A DNA stretch of 64,000 nt from Euphorbia lathyris (lineage: Eukaryota; Streptophyta; Magnoliopsida; Malpighiales; Euphorbiaceae). The notes beneath the pieces are model-generated. The model was not told the DNA's origin, searched no databases, and saw nothing but the letters and a program-made list of their open reading frames with translations. The DNA lies in the NCBI RefSeq assembly GCF_963576675.1, contig NC_088918.1:32893501-32957500 (forward strand), given 5' to 3'. Below are positions 22,198 to 34,256 of the stretch, piece after piece. The translations under genes were made by a program, and so were the position numbers. Position 1 is the stretch's first letter, and every line of letters begins with the position of its first letter.

Positions 22198-23901
22198 TAT
22201 ATATTAACTTGAGGGTGAATGAATTTTCTCTAACAATTTTGTTTACTGTGGTGTTGTCAATATCTATAATTTTTGGTATAGAATACCGTTAAGTCTCACA
22301 TTATGAACTTAACACAATATTCAGACTTATGAAAGATTTAATCAATTACCCAAATGCAATTAATAACTAGAACATAAACATCATTAAAAAACTAGAATAA
22401 AAACAGAGCAATGACAATAGAAATGAAACTCATATTAAAGATCGTAAATTATCATATATTACAACCAATTCAAAATCCGGAAACGTCTTACAAGTTGAAT
22501 AAGAGTAAAAAGGAAAAGAAGATCATCTTTGAAACTTGTCACTCGCAAAATCCCATTAAAAATTTACCAAAATCAATTAATTGACTTACCAAAATCCTTT
22601 TAATTACTAAGTCAAAATTGATTTAATTTTAGTAAGTTAATTTCATGAAACTGGTACAATAAAAGCTCTAAATGTTAAAATCTTTTATTAAAAATAACAT
22701 AAAACTCGACAGAAATTAAATAAGTGCTACAAAAGTAAATAAAAATCAAAAGTGAATAAAACAAAGATAAAAACTAATTAAATTACTCAAAATGACATGA
22801 AAGAATCCCGAAAACCGTACTAAAAGATTAGAATAAATCATCTCTATCAGCTGCTATTAAACTATCTGCTGATTTCGTCAAGGAACCACCGATGTTGATG
22901 GTCGGCTCTTGGTGGCGTTGGTCGTGGGAGACCTATCGAGAATCTGGTTGAGATTCTGCCACACCTTCCTCTTGGATTATAGACCCTGGAGGTCGACTAC
23001 TCGACGCTCCTTGAACCTAGTCAAGAACTGGAGTCATTGTTCGTCCATGCTTACGTATCCATTGATGTCGTTCAGTATGTGTAGCCTTCTAGAACCTCCT
23101 TTAGTCACCTGTAATGGAAGTAACAGATAGTCAAAGAGGGATTGGCGTTTTGTGACCTCGCTCGGATGCTTAAGTTACCAAAGGTTTAAGGGAGGTTGAA
23201 GAGAATAACAATATTGGTAACAACGGTGTTTACCCACCTCTTGTGGATTACTCATTTTATCTATATATAGTAGCTGTCAGGGGTAACTGACGTAATCTTA
23301 AGAATGTTTCCTAATGACTTCGTAGACACTTGTCGACCTTCGGTTTACTCTGCAACCTTCATACTACAATAACGTCAGATGGTGCACCCTATCATGTAGC
23401 AAGTGTGCTGACAGATGTCATTGTTTCATTGGCCTAAAGTCTTTGGATTGTTATGTTGTCAGGCGGTGCGCTTTGTCAAGTACACACTGTCCTTTATGTA
23501 ACCGTTTCTTATTATTTAATGGTTCTCTTTCTTTTACCATACGAACATTGAGACACACGGCCGAAGGGTACCATTACGCATTTTTAGAGAATATTTTTTT
23601 ACTTCATATTGGATGGGTTTTATGAGTTTTTTTTTTTTAATTCGAAAGGTGACATTGATAGAATATATTCATAGAATATTCTCTAGAGTATAAATAGCAG
23701 TTAACAAATAAATAAATAATATCATTATTTTTTTATTCATGGTACTCTGAATCAAGTTGCTTAAGAAGAAAAAGAAAAGATTCACTTAATTAGTGGAATG
23801 CAAAAGGAGCTTTAATAACTTAATTAAACGAATCTCTCTTACATATATGAATCATGTCTTTTCCGTAATTACCTCATAGTTTATGACATACATCTCCGTT
23901 G
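22198..23901. other. Intergenic DNA, largely unassigned
   Basis: No element ends found. 22864-23110 looks coding-like on the minus strand and is listed separately. The rest is AT-rich with a T10 tract near 23628-23637. Confidence 0.35.
22864..23110 (-). pseudogene. Unrecognised coding-like relic
   Basis: This stretch has clearly higher GC than its flanks. The minus-strand frame reads about 80 codons with three stops, including GGSRRLHILNDINGYVSMDE and FKERRVVDLQGL. The left edge in that frame is preceded by CATTACAG, a splice-acceptor-like site. I do not recognise the family. It could be an exon remnant of a host gene or part of a DNA transposon. Confidence 0.25.
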
Positions 23902-23910
23902 ATTAATTTA

Positions 23911-24936
23911 GGCAAAAACCATCCTGAGGCCCCTGATCTTTCATTGTTTGATGCATTAAGTCTCGATCTTTTATTTAGACACATTGAGCCCCTGATCTTT
24001 CACTATTTGGTGCATTAAGCCACCGATCTTTCATTTAGACACATTGAGCCCTTGATCTTTTATATATGGGTGTATTAGGTCCTTCCATAAATCAATTAAT
24101 ATATAGGTTTATTAAGGGCATGTTTGGTGTGAATAAAAGGGTAAATAATTTATTAGTCCCCTGGTTTTTACCTAACACACTGTTTAGTCCTCCTATTTTG
24201 AAAAACACATTTTAAGGTCTCTATCTTTTGCCAATATTAACCTTTTGGTCCTTTTGTCTAATTTTTTTAGACTCATAACCGTTATATTTTAGTATAAATA
24301 GACATATATAAAATAAAAGAGTAACATGGTCAACTTGTATTGTACTATGATTGTCCTAAAAGCTAAGATGTGTTAGGTTAAAAATAAAAAAAAATAGATA
24401 AAAGGACCACATGGTTAATATTGGTAAAAGATAGGGATCTTAAAATGTGTTTTTCAAAATAAGGGGACTAAACAGTGCGTTAGATAAAAACTAGGGGACT
24501 AATAAATTATTTACCCTTGATAAAATTACCCTTCTTATTTCCACAAAATGTGCTTCAATTTTAACATTATTTTTATTTTTAGAACATAATTATCGAAAAA
24601 GAAGGTTTTATTGTGTTCAATAAATTTTTTATTTTTTATTTAAATTATTTTTATTAATTTGTATAATATATTTTTTATTTTAGAATTTGTTATTTTTAGA
24701 ACATCATTTGTTGTCACACCAAACATGCCCTTAATAAACCTATATATTAATTGATTTATGGAAGGACCTAATACACCCATATATGAAAGATCAAGGGCTC
24801 AATGTGTCTAAATGAAAGATCGAGGGCTTAATGCATCAAATGGTGAAAGATCAGGGGCTCAATGTGTCTAAATAAAAGATTGAGGGCTTAATGCACCAAA
24901 CAATGAAAGATCAGGGACCTCAGGATGCTTTTTGCC
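23911..24936. mobile_element. MULE-type MITE with about 225-bp TIRs, 9-bp TSD, interrupted
   Basis: Starts GGCAAAAACCATCCTGAGG and ends in the matching CCTCAGGATGCTTTTTGCC. The arms contain three GATCTTT(C/T) repeats and remain complementary to about 225 bp. A perfect TSD, ATTAATTTA, lies at 23902-23910 and 24937-24945. A second MITE occupies 24139-24516. No coding capacity. Confidence 0.88.
24139..24516. mobile_element. MITE nested in the 23911-24936 element
   Basis: Left end GGGTAAATAATTTATTAGTCC, right end its inverted match. The arms pair for about 110 bp (motifs TTTAGTCCTCCTATTTTG and CAAAATAAGGGGACTAAA). The flanking 9-mers TGAATAAAA and TTGATAAAA share 7 of 9 bases, so the TSD is imperfect. 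Confidence 0.75.
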
Positions 24937-25045
24937 ATTAATTTAAGTTGGTGAGATCATCACCACTCACTTATAGTAGGGATATATGTTACGCACCATA
25001 TTAGGATCAAATCGATCATCAAAATTAGACTATTATTTAATTATA

Positions 25046-26156
25046 GGGAAAAGTATAAAAATAAATCTTACTTTTGTGGTTTAAAAATTTACAAACTAAT
25101 ATATTGAGGTTCATTCCATTAGCAAACACATGCCAAATTGAATAACGGTGTTAAAATTCAAAGGGAAAATAATTAATTTTGTCCTTATTATCTAATTATC
25201 ACAAACAAACCACGAAATAAAAAGGCTTAATACATTATTTGCCCCCTGAACTTGGCCAAAAAGCTTGATTGGTCCCCTGAACTTTTAAAGTATCTGGATA
25301 ACCCCATAAACTTGCATAAAATGTTCAGTTAGCCCCTTGAACTTACGTAAAATGTAATCAATTGATCACTCAGTTGCAAAAAAGTAAATTAAATGCGGAA
25401 GATGTATTCCACGCATCTTAAAATGTTATTACATAATTCAAAAATAGATTAAAAATGGAGTTATTACTTTGTTCAACTATAAAACTTGTCTTTGCTAATA
25501 TTATAACTGTATATCCCCGATCTTGGTCGTTTTACTTTTTCTAAGACCCGTGCATAAAATCTTCCGCATTTAACTTACTTTTTTTTTACAACTGGGGGAT
25601 CAATTGATTACATTTTACGCAAGTTCAAAGGGCTAACTGAACATTTTATGCAAGTTCAGGGAGCTATCCAGACAATTTGAAAGTTCACGGAGCCAATCAA
25701 GCTTTTTGGACAAGTTCAGGGGACAAATGATGTATTAAGCCAAATAAAAAATAAAAATCAATTACATCATCTTCTCCATTTCTCTTTATTTTCTTATTTT
25801 TCTTCTTCTTTCTCTTCTTATCTAATTATCCCAATCCGATCGAAGAGAAGAAAGAAGAAAGAAAAAAGAAAAATAAGAAAATAAAGAGAGATGGAGAAGA
25901 TGGTGTAATTGATTTTTATTTTTTATTTTGGGGTTTGTTTGTGATAATTAGATAATAAGGGGGTTAATTTATAAAATAAATAAATATAAGGACAAAATTA
26001 ACTCTTTTCCCTTTGACTTTTAACACTGTTAGTCAATTTGGTCTGTGTTTGCTAACAGAATGAACCTCAATGTACCAGTTTGTAAATTTTTAAACCATAA
26101 AGGTGCCGATCGAAAACATGTGTAACTAGAAGATTTATTTTTATACTTTTCTCTTA
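25046..26156. mobile_element. Foldback (near-palindromic) element, interrupted by a MITE
   Basis: The arms begin GAAAAGTATAAAAATAAATC and are complementary almost to the centre, where CTTCTTTCTCTTCT and AGAAGAAAGAAGAAAG arms meet at about 25830-25845. TTAATTATA occurs at 25037-25045 and 26157-26165 as the likely 9-bp TSD. Without the 518-bp insertion and its TSD copy the element is about 585 bp and would fold as one long hairpin. Confidence 0.8.
25224..25741. mobile_element. MULE-type MITE nested in the foldback element
   Basis: Begins GGCTTAATACATTATTTGCC and ends with the inverted match ATGTATTAAGCC. The TIRs are about 200 bp. A perfect TSD, AAATAAAAA, lies at 25215-25223 and 25742-25750. 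Same terminal family as 2880-3327, so at least two copies were mobilised in this 64 kb. Confidence 0.92.
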
Positions 26157-26165
26157 TTAATTATA

Positions 26166-28183
26166 TACCATATATATTCCTTAAAATATATTTTTTTAGT
26201 AGAAGGTTCGTGGGTATCCTAACTTATGGCTTGTTTGCGGTTGCTGTTTACTGTTGGAAAAAACTGTTTTTTTTAAAAAAAAAAAACAGGATTCCTGATT
26301 TTGTAAAAAAAAAAAATTATTTTTTAGCTACAAAAGGCAAGCAGGAGGTGTCAAACCAAACACTTAAAACTTTTTCTTTTAGGATCCGTTTTTCTTTCAG
26401 TTGTTCCTGTTTGCTATTAGCCGTTGCTGATAGGAATGTGCATTGATTCAAAACCGAACCAAATCGAAAAAACCGAATACTAAAATGATTAAAATAATTG
26501 ATATCGACACCAAACCAAATAATAGATAAAACCGAAATAAAACCGAACAGAAATATTCGGTTCGGTTTTAAACCAAACAAACCGAATTAAGTTAAAAATA
26601 AAAAATAAAAACCACTATATTTTCTCATTAAATTTACCTCAACAACAAAATAAATTGAATTACTTTCAAAATATAAATCTATATTGGATTATTATCTAAA
26701 AAAAACTTGTAAAATCAAATGTATATCAAACCGAACTGAACCAAATCGGATATCGAAATATACTTAATTTTTACATTTTTTATCAAACCGAACCGAAACG
26801 AATCAAATATCGAAATACATTTATTTATTTATTTATTTTTTTTTTACATTTTTAGCAATGAACCAGTTTGTTCACATTTTCTATTAGGTAGATGTAAAAT
26901 TGATATTGATTGGAAATTTGGGGATAAAAAAATTTCCCTATCACATGCTAGGGGTACACTAAATTTCTTAAGAGCAAATTTGTATTTTATCCCTAATTTA
27001 AATGGTTAAGTGTTAAAATCCTTTTATAACCATTAATGAAATCTAAAATTATAATAATTGAATATTGAGTCTAATATTGAATCACCCTAGTGGTCCTTAT
27101 CCTAACTTGATAATTTGTATTATTTCTGAAATGCATACCAATTTGCTAGAAATGGAATAGAAAGGATGACATAATATAGATGAACAAGATTTAAATAGCC
27201 ACTAACTAGTAAGAAAGATTCTATTCTATGATGGAATTCCATCTCAGAATCTATACAGAAACAGATTCCTTCTTATTAAAGATTCCCTTTTATTAAAGGA
27301 GCAACCACTAACTTTGCCATTTTCAGAAGTTGAATTCAATTTCTCAAAAACATCATCTTAATCCGTATCCCACTATCTCATTCAAGATATTTAATTTAGC
27401 TTTACCTTTTCTTTTTCCTTTTTAGGCTTCGGCTATAGGAATAGTTCAAGGTTAAGGATTTTATCTCATTTTAATCTAATTTAATTGTAATTTTATTATT
27501 GATTTTCATTTTCATTTTCATGTAAAAAAACCTATATAAAATGGGGTTAATAAAAATTGGTGCTCCATATGTTAATGGAGGTGACAGTGGAAAAAATGGT
27601 AAGTGATAAAAGTGAAAGTTAAAATTTAACATTGTTTAAGAGTTTATAGAACATATTATCAAAAAAAAAAAAAAAAGAGTTTATAGAACATAAACTATAA
27701 TTAAAAATTTAACTTTGTTTGTACGTTTAAATATGAATGGCAAGCAAAGTTAAAGTTTATTCTGCAAAATTTAAAAAAAAATTATTCTGCTGATATAAAA
27801 ATATTAATGAAATATTTGGTTATATATACAGGTTCATGGAAGAGGTAAAAAAAAAAACAATGACAAAATTCTTATAAGAAAATATCATCTTACTTTCTAT
27901 CTAACGATACAGAACTGATAACAAACTGTCATACTAATTACGTTCCAATAATAGAATTTAATACAAATTATATCATGTGAATTACGTTATGATGACAGTC
28001 GAGAAACAAAAACTGTCATAACATTAACATAATACCTCTATTTTAACTTAATATTTTGGCAGATTATTTAAAAATGGTGTCATGAGAACATATATTCGGT
28101 GACAATTGTTATTAGATAAATCGTCATATAATTAGTGGTCAGATGACAGGTCACTGTTTGGTCATCGTTATTTCTTAATTATT
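26166..28183. other. Intergenic DNA with simple and unassigned repeats
   Basis: 26440-26810 is rich in AACCGAACC / GGTTCGGTTT words on both strands, a diffuse repeat of plant intergenic DNA. 27656-27674 is a poly-A micro-insertion (separate entry). 27920-28160 has many GTCAT / TGACAG words, which might be transposon subterminal repeats, but no terminus was found. Confidence 0.4.
27656..27674 (+). mobile_element. Minimal poly-A retroposition (5'-truncated LINE tail)
   Basis: TTATC plus a poly-A run sits between perfect 18-bp direct repeats AAGAGTTTATAGAACATA at 27638-27655 and 27675-27692. The repeat length and A-tail fit L1 target-primed reverse transcription that stopped almost at once. Polymerase slippage is a weaker alternative. 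Confidence 0.6.
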
Positions 28184-30559
28184 ATTGATGAATTCAGTAG
28201 ATTTGGATGGATGTTTTGTTTAAAGAACAAGAGTGATGTTTTCTCAACCTTTTGTGACTTTTATGTCATGATTTCTAATCAGTATAGTGCAAGGGTTAAG
28301 AATATCTATTCAGATCTTGGGGGAGAATTTCAAAAATTATAACCTTTTTTCAAAAGACATGGCATTATACACAAAATTGCATGCCCTCACACTCATGCAC
28401 AAAATAGTATAACTGAGAGAAAAATCAGACATGTTGTTGATACTTGCCTTACGCTGTTAGCAAATGCATCTCTGCCTCTAAAATTCTGGAACTATGCCAT
28501 GATTCACAGCATTAGGTTAATCAACTATCTACCCACCAAAGTTCTCAAAAACAAATCTCCTTATTTCATGTTTTATAAGAAACATCCTCCCTATAAGGCA
28601 TTACGTGTCTTTAGAAGTGGCATTTATCCTCTCCTTCGCCCATACAATCAACATAAATTTGATTTTCGTTCTAAGTTATGTGTCTACCTTGGGCCATCGG
28701 AGAATCATTATCTGTCTTGAGTATTCCATCGGACGTATATACATCTGCAAATTTGTTCAATACAATGAAGATGTGTTTCCTGCTTCAACAGCCACTGCAT
28801 CACCATCTTCTTCTAGCAACTCGGGGGTAAGCACATCATGTCAACTACCGTCTCTACTCGGCGCGTATCCAGGTAATTTCTCTATTCCCAATCCTATATT
28901 ATCTCCTTCACATTTGGTTCCTTGTTCCCAACCAACCACACCTATCCACTCTAGGCCTAATCCTAGTACCCCAAATGCTCCTTCTGACTCTGAAGTAACA
29001 AACACTGCTCCACTAGCTCCACGTCAAATTCTGTCACCAATCATCATAGCTGCATCAACACCGGTTCCTCAGAACAACTCTGCTACATCTGATGATTCCT
29101 TGGACACCAACACACCTGACATACCAGATGCAGCAATTGCAACACCTCATGAACAAACATAGGCTCCTCCTCAAGAAGCTGCACCACCTGTTCTTGTTCC
29201 TACTGCAAGACCCCGGTCTCGCGCTGCATCCATGATTGGTCCACATCAACATTATATGCAACTTCGACAGTCGTCTCTTCATTAGAGAGGGCGTTTTGAG
29301 GGACTTCTAGCTACACATCCAAATGGCACGGTGGACCCCATGTGTTTCAGCAAGGCCAACAAACAACTTGAATGGCGCACGGTAATGTCTGACGAGATTC
29401 AAGCTCTTCTTGACAATGGCACCTGACAACTTGTTCCAAGACCACATGATCAACATGTCATCACCTTTAGGTGGCTCTTTCGCACAAAGAAGAAGTCAGA
29501 TGGAACCATTGATCGATACAAAGCTTGTCTAGTAGCACGGGGATTCACTCAGAAAGCTGGGATTGACTACAAAGAGACATTCAATCTTGTGATCAAAGCT
29601 ACGACCATTCGGTCTGTCTTTGACATTGCAGCAACAAACAACTAGTTCATAAATCAACTTGATGTCTCTAATGCGTTTCTCCATGGAAACTTATCCGAGA
29701 CAATCTATATGGAACAACCATAGGGGTTCCGGGACAGTGACAGACCGGATCATGTATCTCTTCTCAAAAAGAGTCTCTATGGGTTAAAGCAAGCTCTGCG
29801 AGAATGGTTCACACGGCTTCGAACATTCCTTCTTTCACTTGGGTACAAGATGTCACAGGCTGACAACTCTCTTTTCATCGGACGCACCGAAACTGAAAAG
29901 ACCTACATTTTGTGCTTTGTTGATGACATCCTCATAACAGGTAACCATCCTGCACACATCACTAACACAATTGCAACCATTGAACAGGAGTTTCCCATTC
30001 GTAACCTTGGCAATGTAGAATACTTTCTGGGAATCGAGATAAGATATGAGAAAGATGGCATTCACCTGTGTCAGGCCAAGTATGTGGCTGACATCCTCGA
30101 CAAAGTAAAGATGATTGACTCCAAACCTACATTGACTCCCATGGCCACCACACCAACACTTTCCAAAGAGCTTGGCACTAGTTTATCCTCTGGAGATGAG
30201 TATCGAAGCATTATAGGGGCACTTCAATATTTAACATTCACTCGTCCTGACATTGCATTTGCAGTTAACAAACTATGCCAGTTCCTGCACTGTGCAACTG
30301 ATGAACATTGGAAAGGAGTCAAGAGGGTCTTGCGCTACATTCAAGGCACATCTGATTTTGGGATAGTCATGTCTATCAAACCACTAGATCACATTCATTG
30401 TTACTCAGATAGCGATTGGAGAGGGTGTCCTGATGATAGAAGATCTACGGGTGCTTTTTGTGTCTACCTTGGATCCAGCATTGTATCATGGCAGACTCGC
30501 AAACAACCAATAATAGCTAGATCCTCCACCGAGAGTGAATACAAGGCAGTGGTAAATGC
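28184..30559 (+). pseudogene. Copia-C pol relic (integrase to RNase H), truncated at both ends
   Basis: Starts abruptly inside the integrase core (IDEFSRFGW) and runs through IYSDLGGEF, the NSITERK motif, a Ser/Pro/Thr-rich linker, RT (RWLFRTKKKSDGTIDRYKA, LDVSNAFLHGN, SLYGLKQA, the catalytic FVDD) and RNase H (DSDWRGCPDDRRSTGAF, ARSSTESEYKAV). At least four in-frame stops occur before the longest open part, 29850-30559. The RT type suggests an Ale/Retrofit-like lineage (inference). It is cut at 30559 by the 5' LTR of Copia-A. No gag, protease or LTR is left of it, and the neighbouring sequence is unrelated. Confidence 0.9.
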
Positions 30560-33500
30560 TGTTGGAAATTAGTGTCCTAAATACAATTGTCTTGGATATT
30601 AATATTAATGAATAAATTGTTTATTTGGTCATTTGTTTAATCAGATATATAGCATTAATATGTAACTATATATAAAGGCACAAATCTTTCACAAAGGAAG
30701 TAATCATAAGTTTATTCAAGTAGTTATAAAGTGTTCATACAATCATGAAGTGAGACTATACTTTATAATAGACTGATAGACTTAAAGTGAACCCAAGTCA
30801 AGTAATATGTTATAGGGATTGGCATATTGCTGTTGAGACTTGCATGTAACAGTGTTTTCTGTCGAGACAAAAAGCTGATCTCACAAGCTTTAGATATTCT
30901 GATATCTAGACAGTTACATAGTGAAGGAAATTAAGGCTAAGGTATAGCAGCGGAAATATAAAAATTTTAGCCTACTTCCTTTAAACCATAGGATCCGTTA
31001 ATCGTTATTTCATATAAAGAGGGATAAGAAGAAATACCTTTTGAAGAACAATCTACCGTTGTTAAAGAAGCGCCCACAATTCTTCTCCGAGTTCCCAAGC
31101 ACGAAGTATAACACGGTGAGGTTAAGTTAGAATCAACCGTATGAGATGCAACCAAAATAGATTGCCTCTAATTAACCAACATAAGATCAAAGAGAAAGAA
31201 AGATAGATGAAATTAATCGATCGATGGAAGCCGTATGAATTCTTGTCCACGAACTAGGGGATGCGAATTCACTTTCTCTCTCTAATTGTATGTTTTGAAA
31301 ATCACAATGAGGGGAGGGGTTAGGCTTAGTCGAAATTCATGTAGTAGGGGGGTATATATAATAACTTGTATCTAAACCCTAGTTAGATAGGAATAGGTTA
31401 CATAATAGGAATTCAATTCGAAATAGGATTCCCAATTATTATCTTATAATATATCTAATATATCTAGGATAATAATAAATAACCTAATTGGATAATAATA
31501 GGAGTATATTAATCTAATTAAAACTCCTAACTTAATTATCTCTTAATTAATTTAATTCACAAACCTAATCAAATTAGGATTAATGGAATTAAAATAATTC
31601 CTTATTTATTATATATAAATTTCGGCCCCCTCTATTTAAATGGGCCTTACTGGGCTCAATTGGGCTTCCATCTATTAATGACATCCATCTCTCTTTTGGT
31701 TCCAAGTCTTATGTGTGATCCATTAGGTTCTTACTACTTCTGGCCGTATGCAACTATTAAATTAATTTCTTCAAGAATTACATTTAATCCTTGCATAACG
31801 GAATGATGTACTGAGTATGTTATTGGCAAGTCTGTAATCATTCCCCCAGAGTCCGTTAAGAAGATAGGTTGATTCTGTCGTTAACCCTTCCGTATTAGTT
31901 ACAGTATAATTCGATCTTTTATCAACTACATCCTTGAACTGAATCTTATGACTATGGGTGATGTCAAGTCACATATAGCGAGACGTTCGTTTTACTTGTA
32001 TAGGCCGAGTCAACTCAAATAGATAGGTTAAGTGAAATCTGTATTTCTTACTCTTAAGCTATCACCTTGCAAGGATTTAGAGTCGAGTCTTCCACAAGCG
32101 ATCCTTGGATGTATCTCCCATTAATCGGGAGTGATAAATGCTCAATCCAATGTATAACTACCCTGACATTACCTCCTGTGACACCCAACCTTTGCAGTTC
32201 ACACCCCAGAGTCATCTCTGTTAAGGATCGTGGGACCGCAGGATCAAAGTCTCACATTCAGTAATTCAGGATGACCAATTAACATTCCTTTGAGTATGAG
32301 GATTAGTTATACCTATTAATACCAATGAGATGAACATGTGACAAGGATGAATCTACCCATCCTGTTATCTCAAATCGGATCCCCAATCCTAATGAACGAC
32401 GTTTCATCGGATCTATGTAACTGTCCAGATATCTATATATATGAAGCTTGTGAGATCAGCTTTCTGTCGGACAGAAGACATTGTTACATACAAGCCTCAA
32501 CAGTGATATATCAATCCTAAACATATCACTTGACTTGGGGTGGTTTTAAGTTTATTAGTTTATTATAAAGTTTTGTCTCACTTCATGCTTGTATGAACAC
32601 TTTATAATCACTTTAAACAAACTTACGGATTTCCTTTTATTAGACTTTATTTAGTGCTTAAAAGGGATTGCCTTTATATATAGTTATAAAACATATATCT
32701 CATTAAAACAAATGATATAAAGAACAATTCATTTACATTAAGTTTGTATCCTGCAACAATTGTCTATAGGACACTAAACCCCAACACATGGATCTGATGA
32801 AGGAGTTCATTAGGATTGGGACCCGACTTGAGATAACAGAATGGAGTGATTTATCTAATGTGTCAACTGTTCATCTCATCGGTATTAGTAGGTATAACTA
32901 ATCCTCAGACTCAAACATTCATTAATTAGTAATTCTGGATTGCGGAGTCTGATACTTTGATTCTGTGCGAGCACGATCCAATAGGTGAGAGCCTAGGGTG
33001 TGTGAGAGCAGGGTTGGGTATCACGCGAAGTAATTACAGAATGATTAATGTCAGATTGAGCATTCGTCACTCCCGATAAATGGGAGATATATCCAAAGGG
33101 CCGCTTGTGGTGAATTGACTGAAATCCTTGCAAGGTGATACAGTTAAGAGTAGAAATAAACACTTCACGCAACTTATCTTTCAGAGTGAATTCAACCTGT
33201 ATAAGTAAAATCGGACTCTTCATTATATGTAACCTTAACACATTCCATGGTTATAAGGAATTGACCGAAATGATATAGTTGATGAAGGATCGTATTATAC
33301 TGTACCTAATACAGAAAGGTTAATGTCAGTTATCAACCTGACTTCTTAATTGCTCTGGGGGGAATATCATAGGTTCTGCTAGTAACAGCTCTCGACGGTA
33401 TTCCGTTATATATATGTTGGAATTAATCGTGATGAATAATTTCAAATGATATATACGGCTAGTGGTAATAAAGAACCTAATGGGTCGCATATGGGACTTG

Positions 33501-34243
33501 GAATCGGAGGACGAAAATGTAATTAGTGGGACATACACATATGGGCCGAAATTTACATTAATTTAGGGATAAATTAATTTGATTAATAATTATAATTTGA
33601 TTATGGTTATCAATTAAATTAAAAGATTATCCGATAATATTAATTAGAAGTTTTATGTGATTAAAACTCTATTTAATTATCCCTAACATTAATTAATTAT
33701 TAATTTGATTAATAATAATTATCTAGATATAATTAGTTATTATTTAGATAATAGTAAAGTGTTTATTTAATTATCTAATTAGGAATCCTATTCTGAATAA
33801 GATTCCAATTATTTAATTACCTAACACAACTGGGATTAGGGTTAAGAAAAGTCTATAAATAGACTCCCCTAACCCCTAAATTTTGACACACACATAAAAT
33901 AGGAGAGGAGGAATCGTTCCATCTTTCGTCTCGGCTAATTACTTTATTTCTTACTCTCTCTTTGATCTCGTATCGATTTCTGTTAGAGGCAATCATTGTG
34001 ATTGCTATTTATTGAAGGTTGATTACTGATTATCTTTTGGTTTTGTGTTGAATCAAACGTTCGTGGTTCACGAGTTGATAATAACAAGTTGTGGACACTT
34101 CGTTTGCAACGGTAGATAGTTCATCAATAAAGGTATTACTATCTATTCCTCTTTATATGAAATAACGGTTAACATATCTTGGAAAAGGGAAATAGATAAA
34201 ATTTTATTATTCCGCTATGCCTAGGCTTGTCTATTTTCCTACA
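30560..34243 (+). repeat. Copia-A 5' LTR with solo-LTR insertion
   Basis: About 1.81 kb of native LTR after removing 30922-32786 and its TSD copy. TG...CA ends. 32792-33420 aligns with the minus-strand reading of the Copia-B LTR (shared blocks CAGACTCAAA, CACTCCCGAT, AAATCCTTGCAAGGTGATA), showing that the A and B LTRs are diverged homologues. The 3' end abuts the primer-binding site. Confidence 0.88.
30922..32786 (-). mobile_element. Solo LTR of the Copia-B family
   Basis: 1,865 bp, the same length as the intact Copia-B LTR at 48420-50284 and nearly identical to it, with ends TGAAGGAAATTAAGG and CCCCAACA (plus-strand reading). The flanks are CATAG (30917-30921) and CATGG (32787-32791), a TSD with one mismatch. 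No internal region is present, so it arose by LTR-LTR recombination. Orientation is opposite to the host LTR. Confidence 0.92.
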
Positions 34244-34244
34244 T

Positions 34245-34256
34245 TGGTATCAGAGC
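34245..34256 (+). other. Copia-A primer-binding site (tRNA-iMet type)
   Basis: TGGTATCAGAGC lies one base after the LTR end. It is complementary to the 3' end of initiator tRNA-Met, the usual Copia primer. Confidence 0.92.

Noticed and set aside
25046..26156. Long hairpin as a microRNA precursor
   Set aside because: Transposon termini and TSD explain the inverted repeat; no discrete miRNA-like stem stands out.
26440..26830. AACCGAACC repeat block as a possible transposon or telomere-like repeat
   Set aside because: Irregular words with no fixed period, ends or TSD.
32067..32264. Recurrent 65-codon ORF (also at 37644 and 49567)
   Set aside because: It lies antisense in the three copies of one LTR and recurs only because the LTR does.
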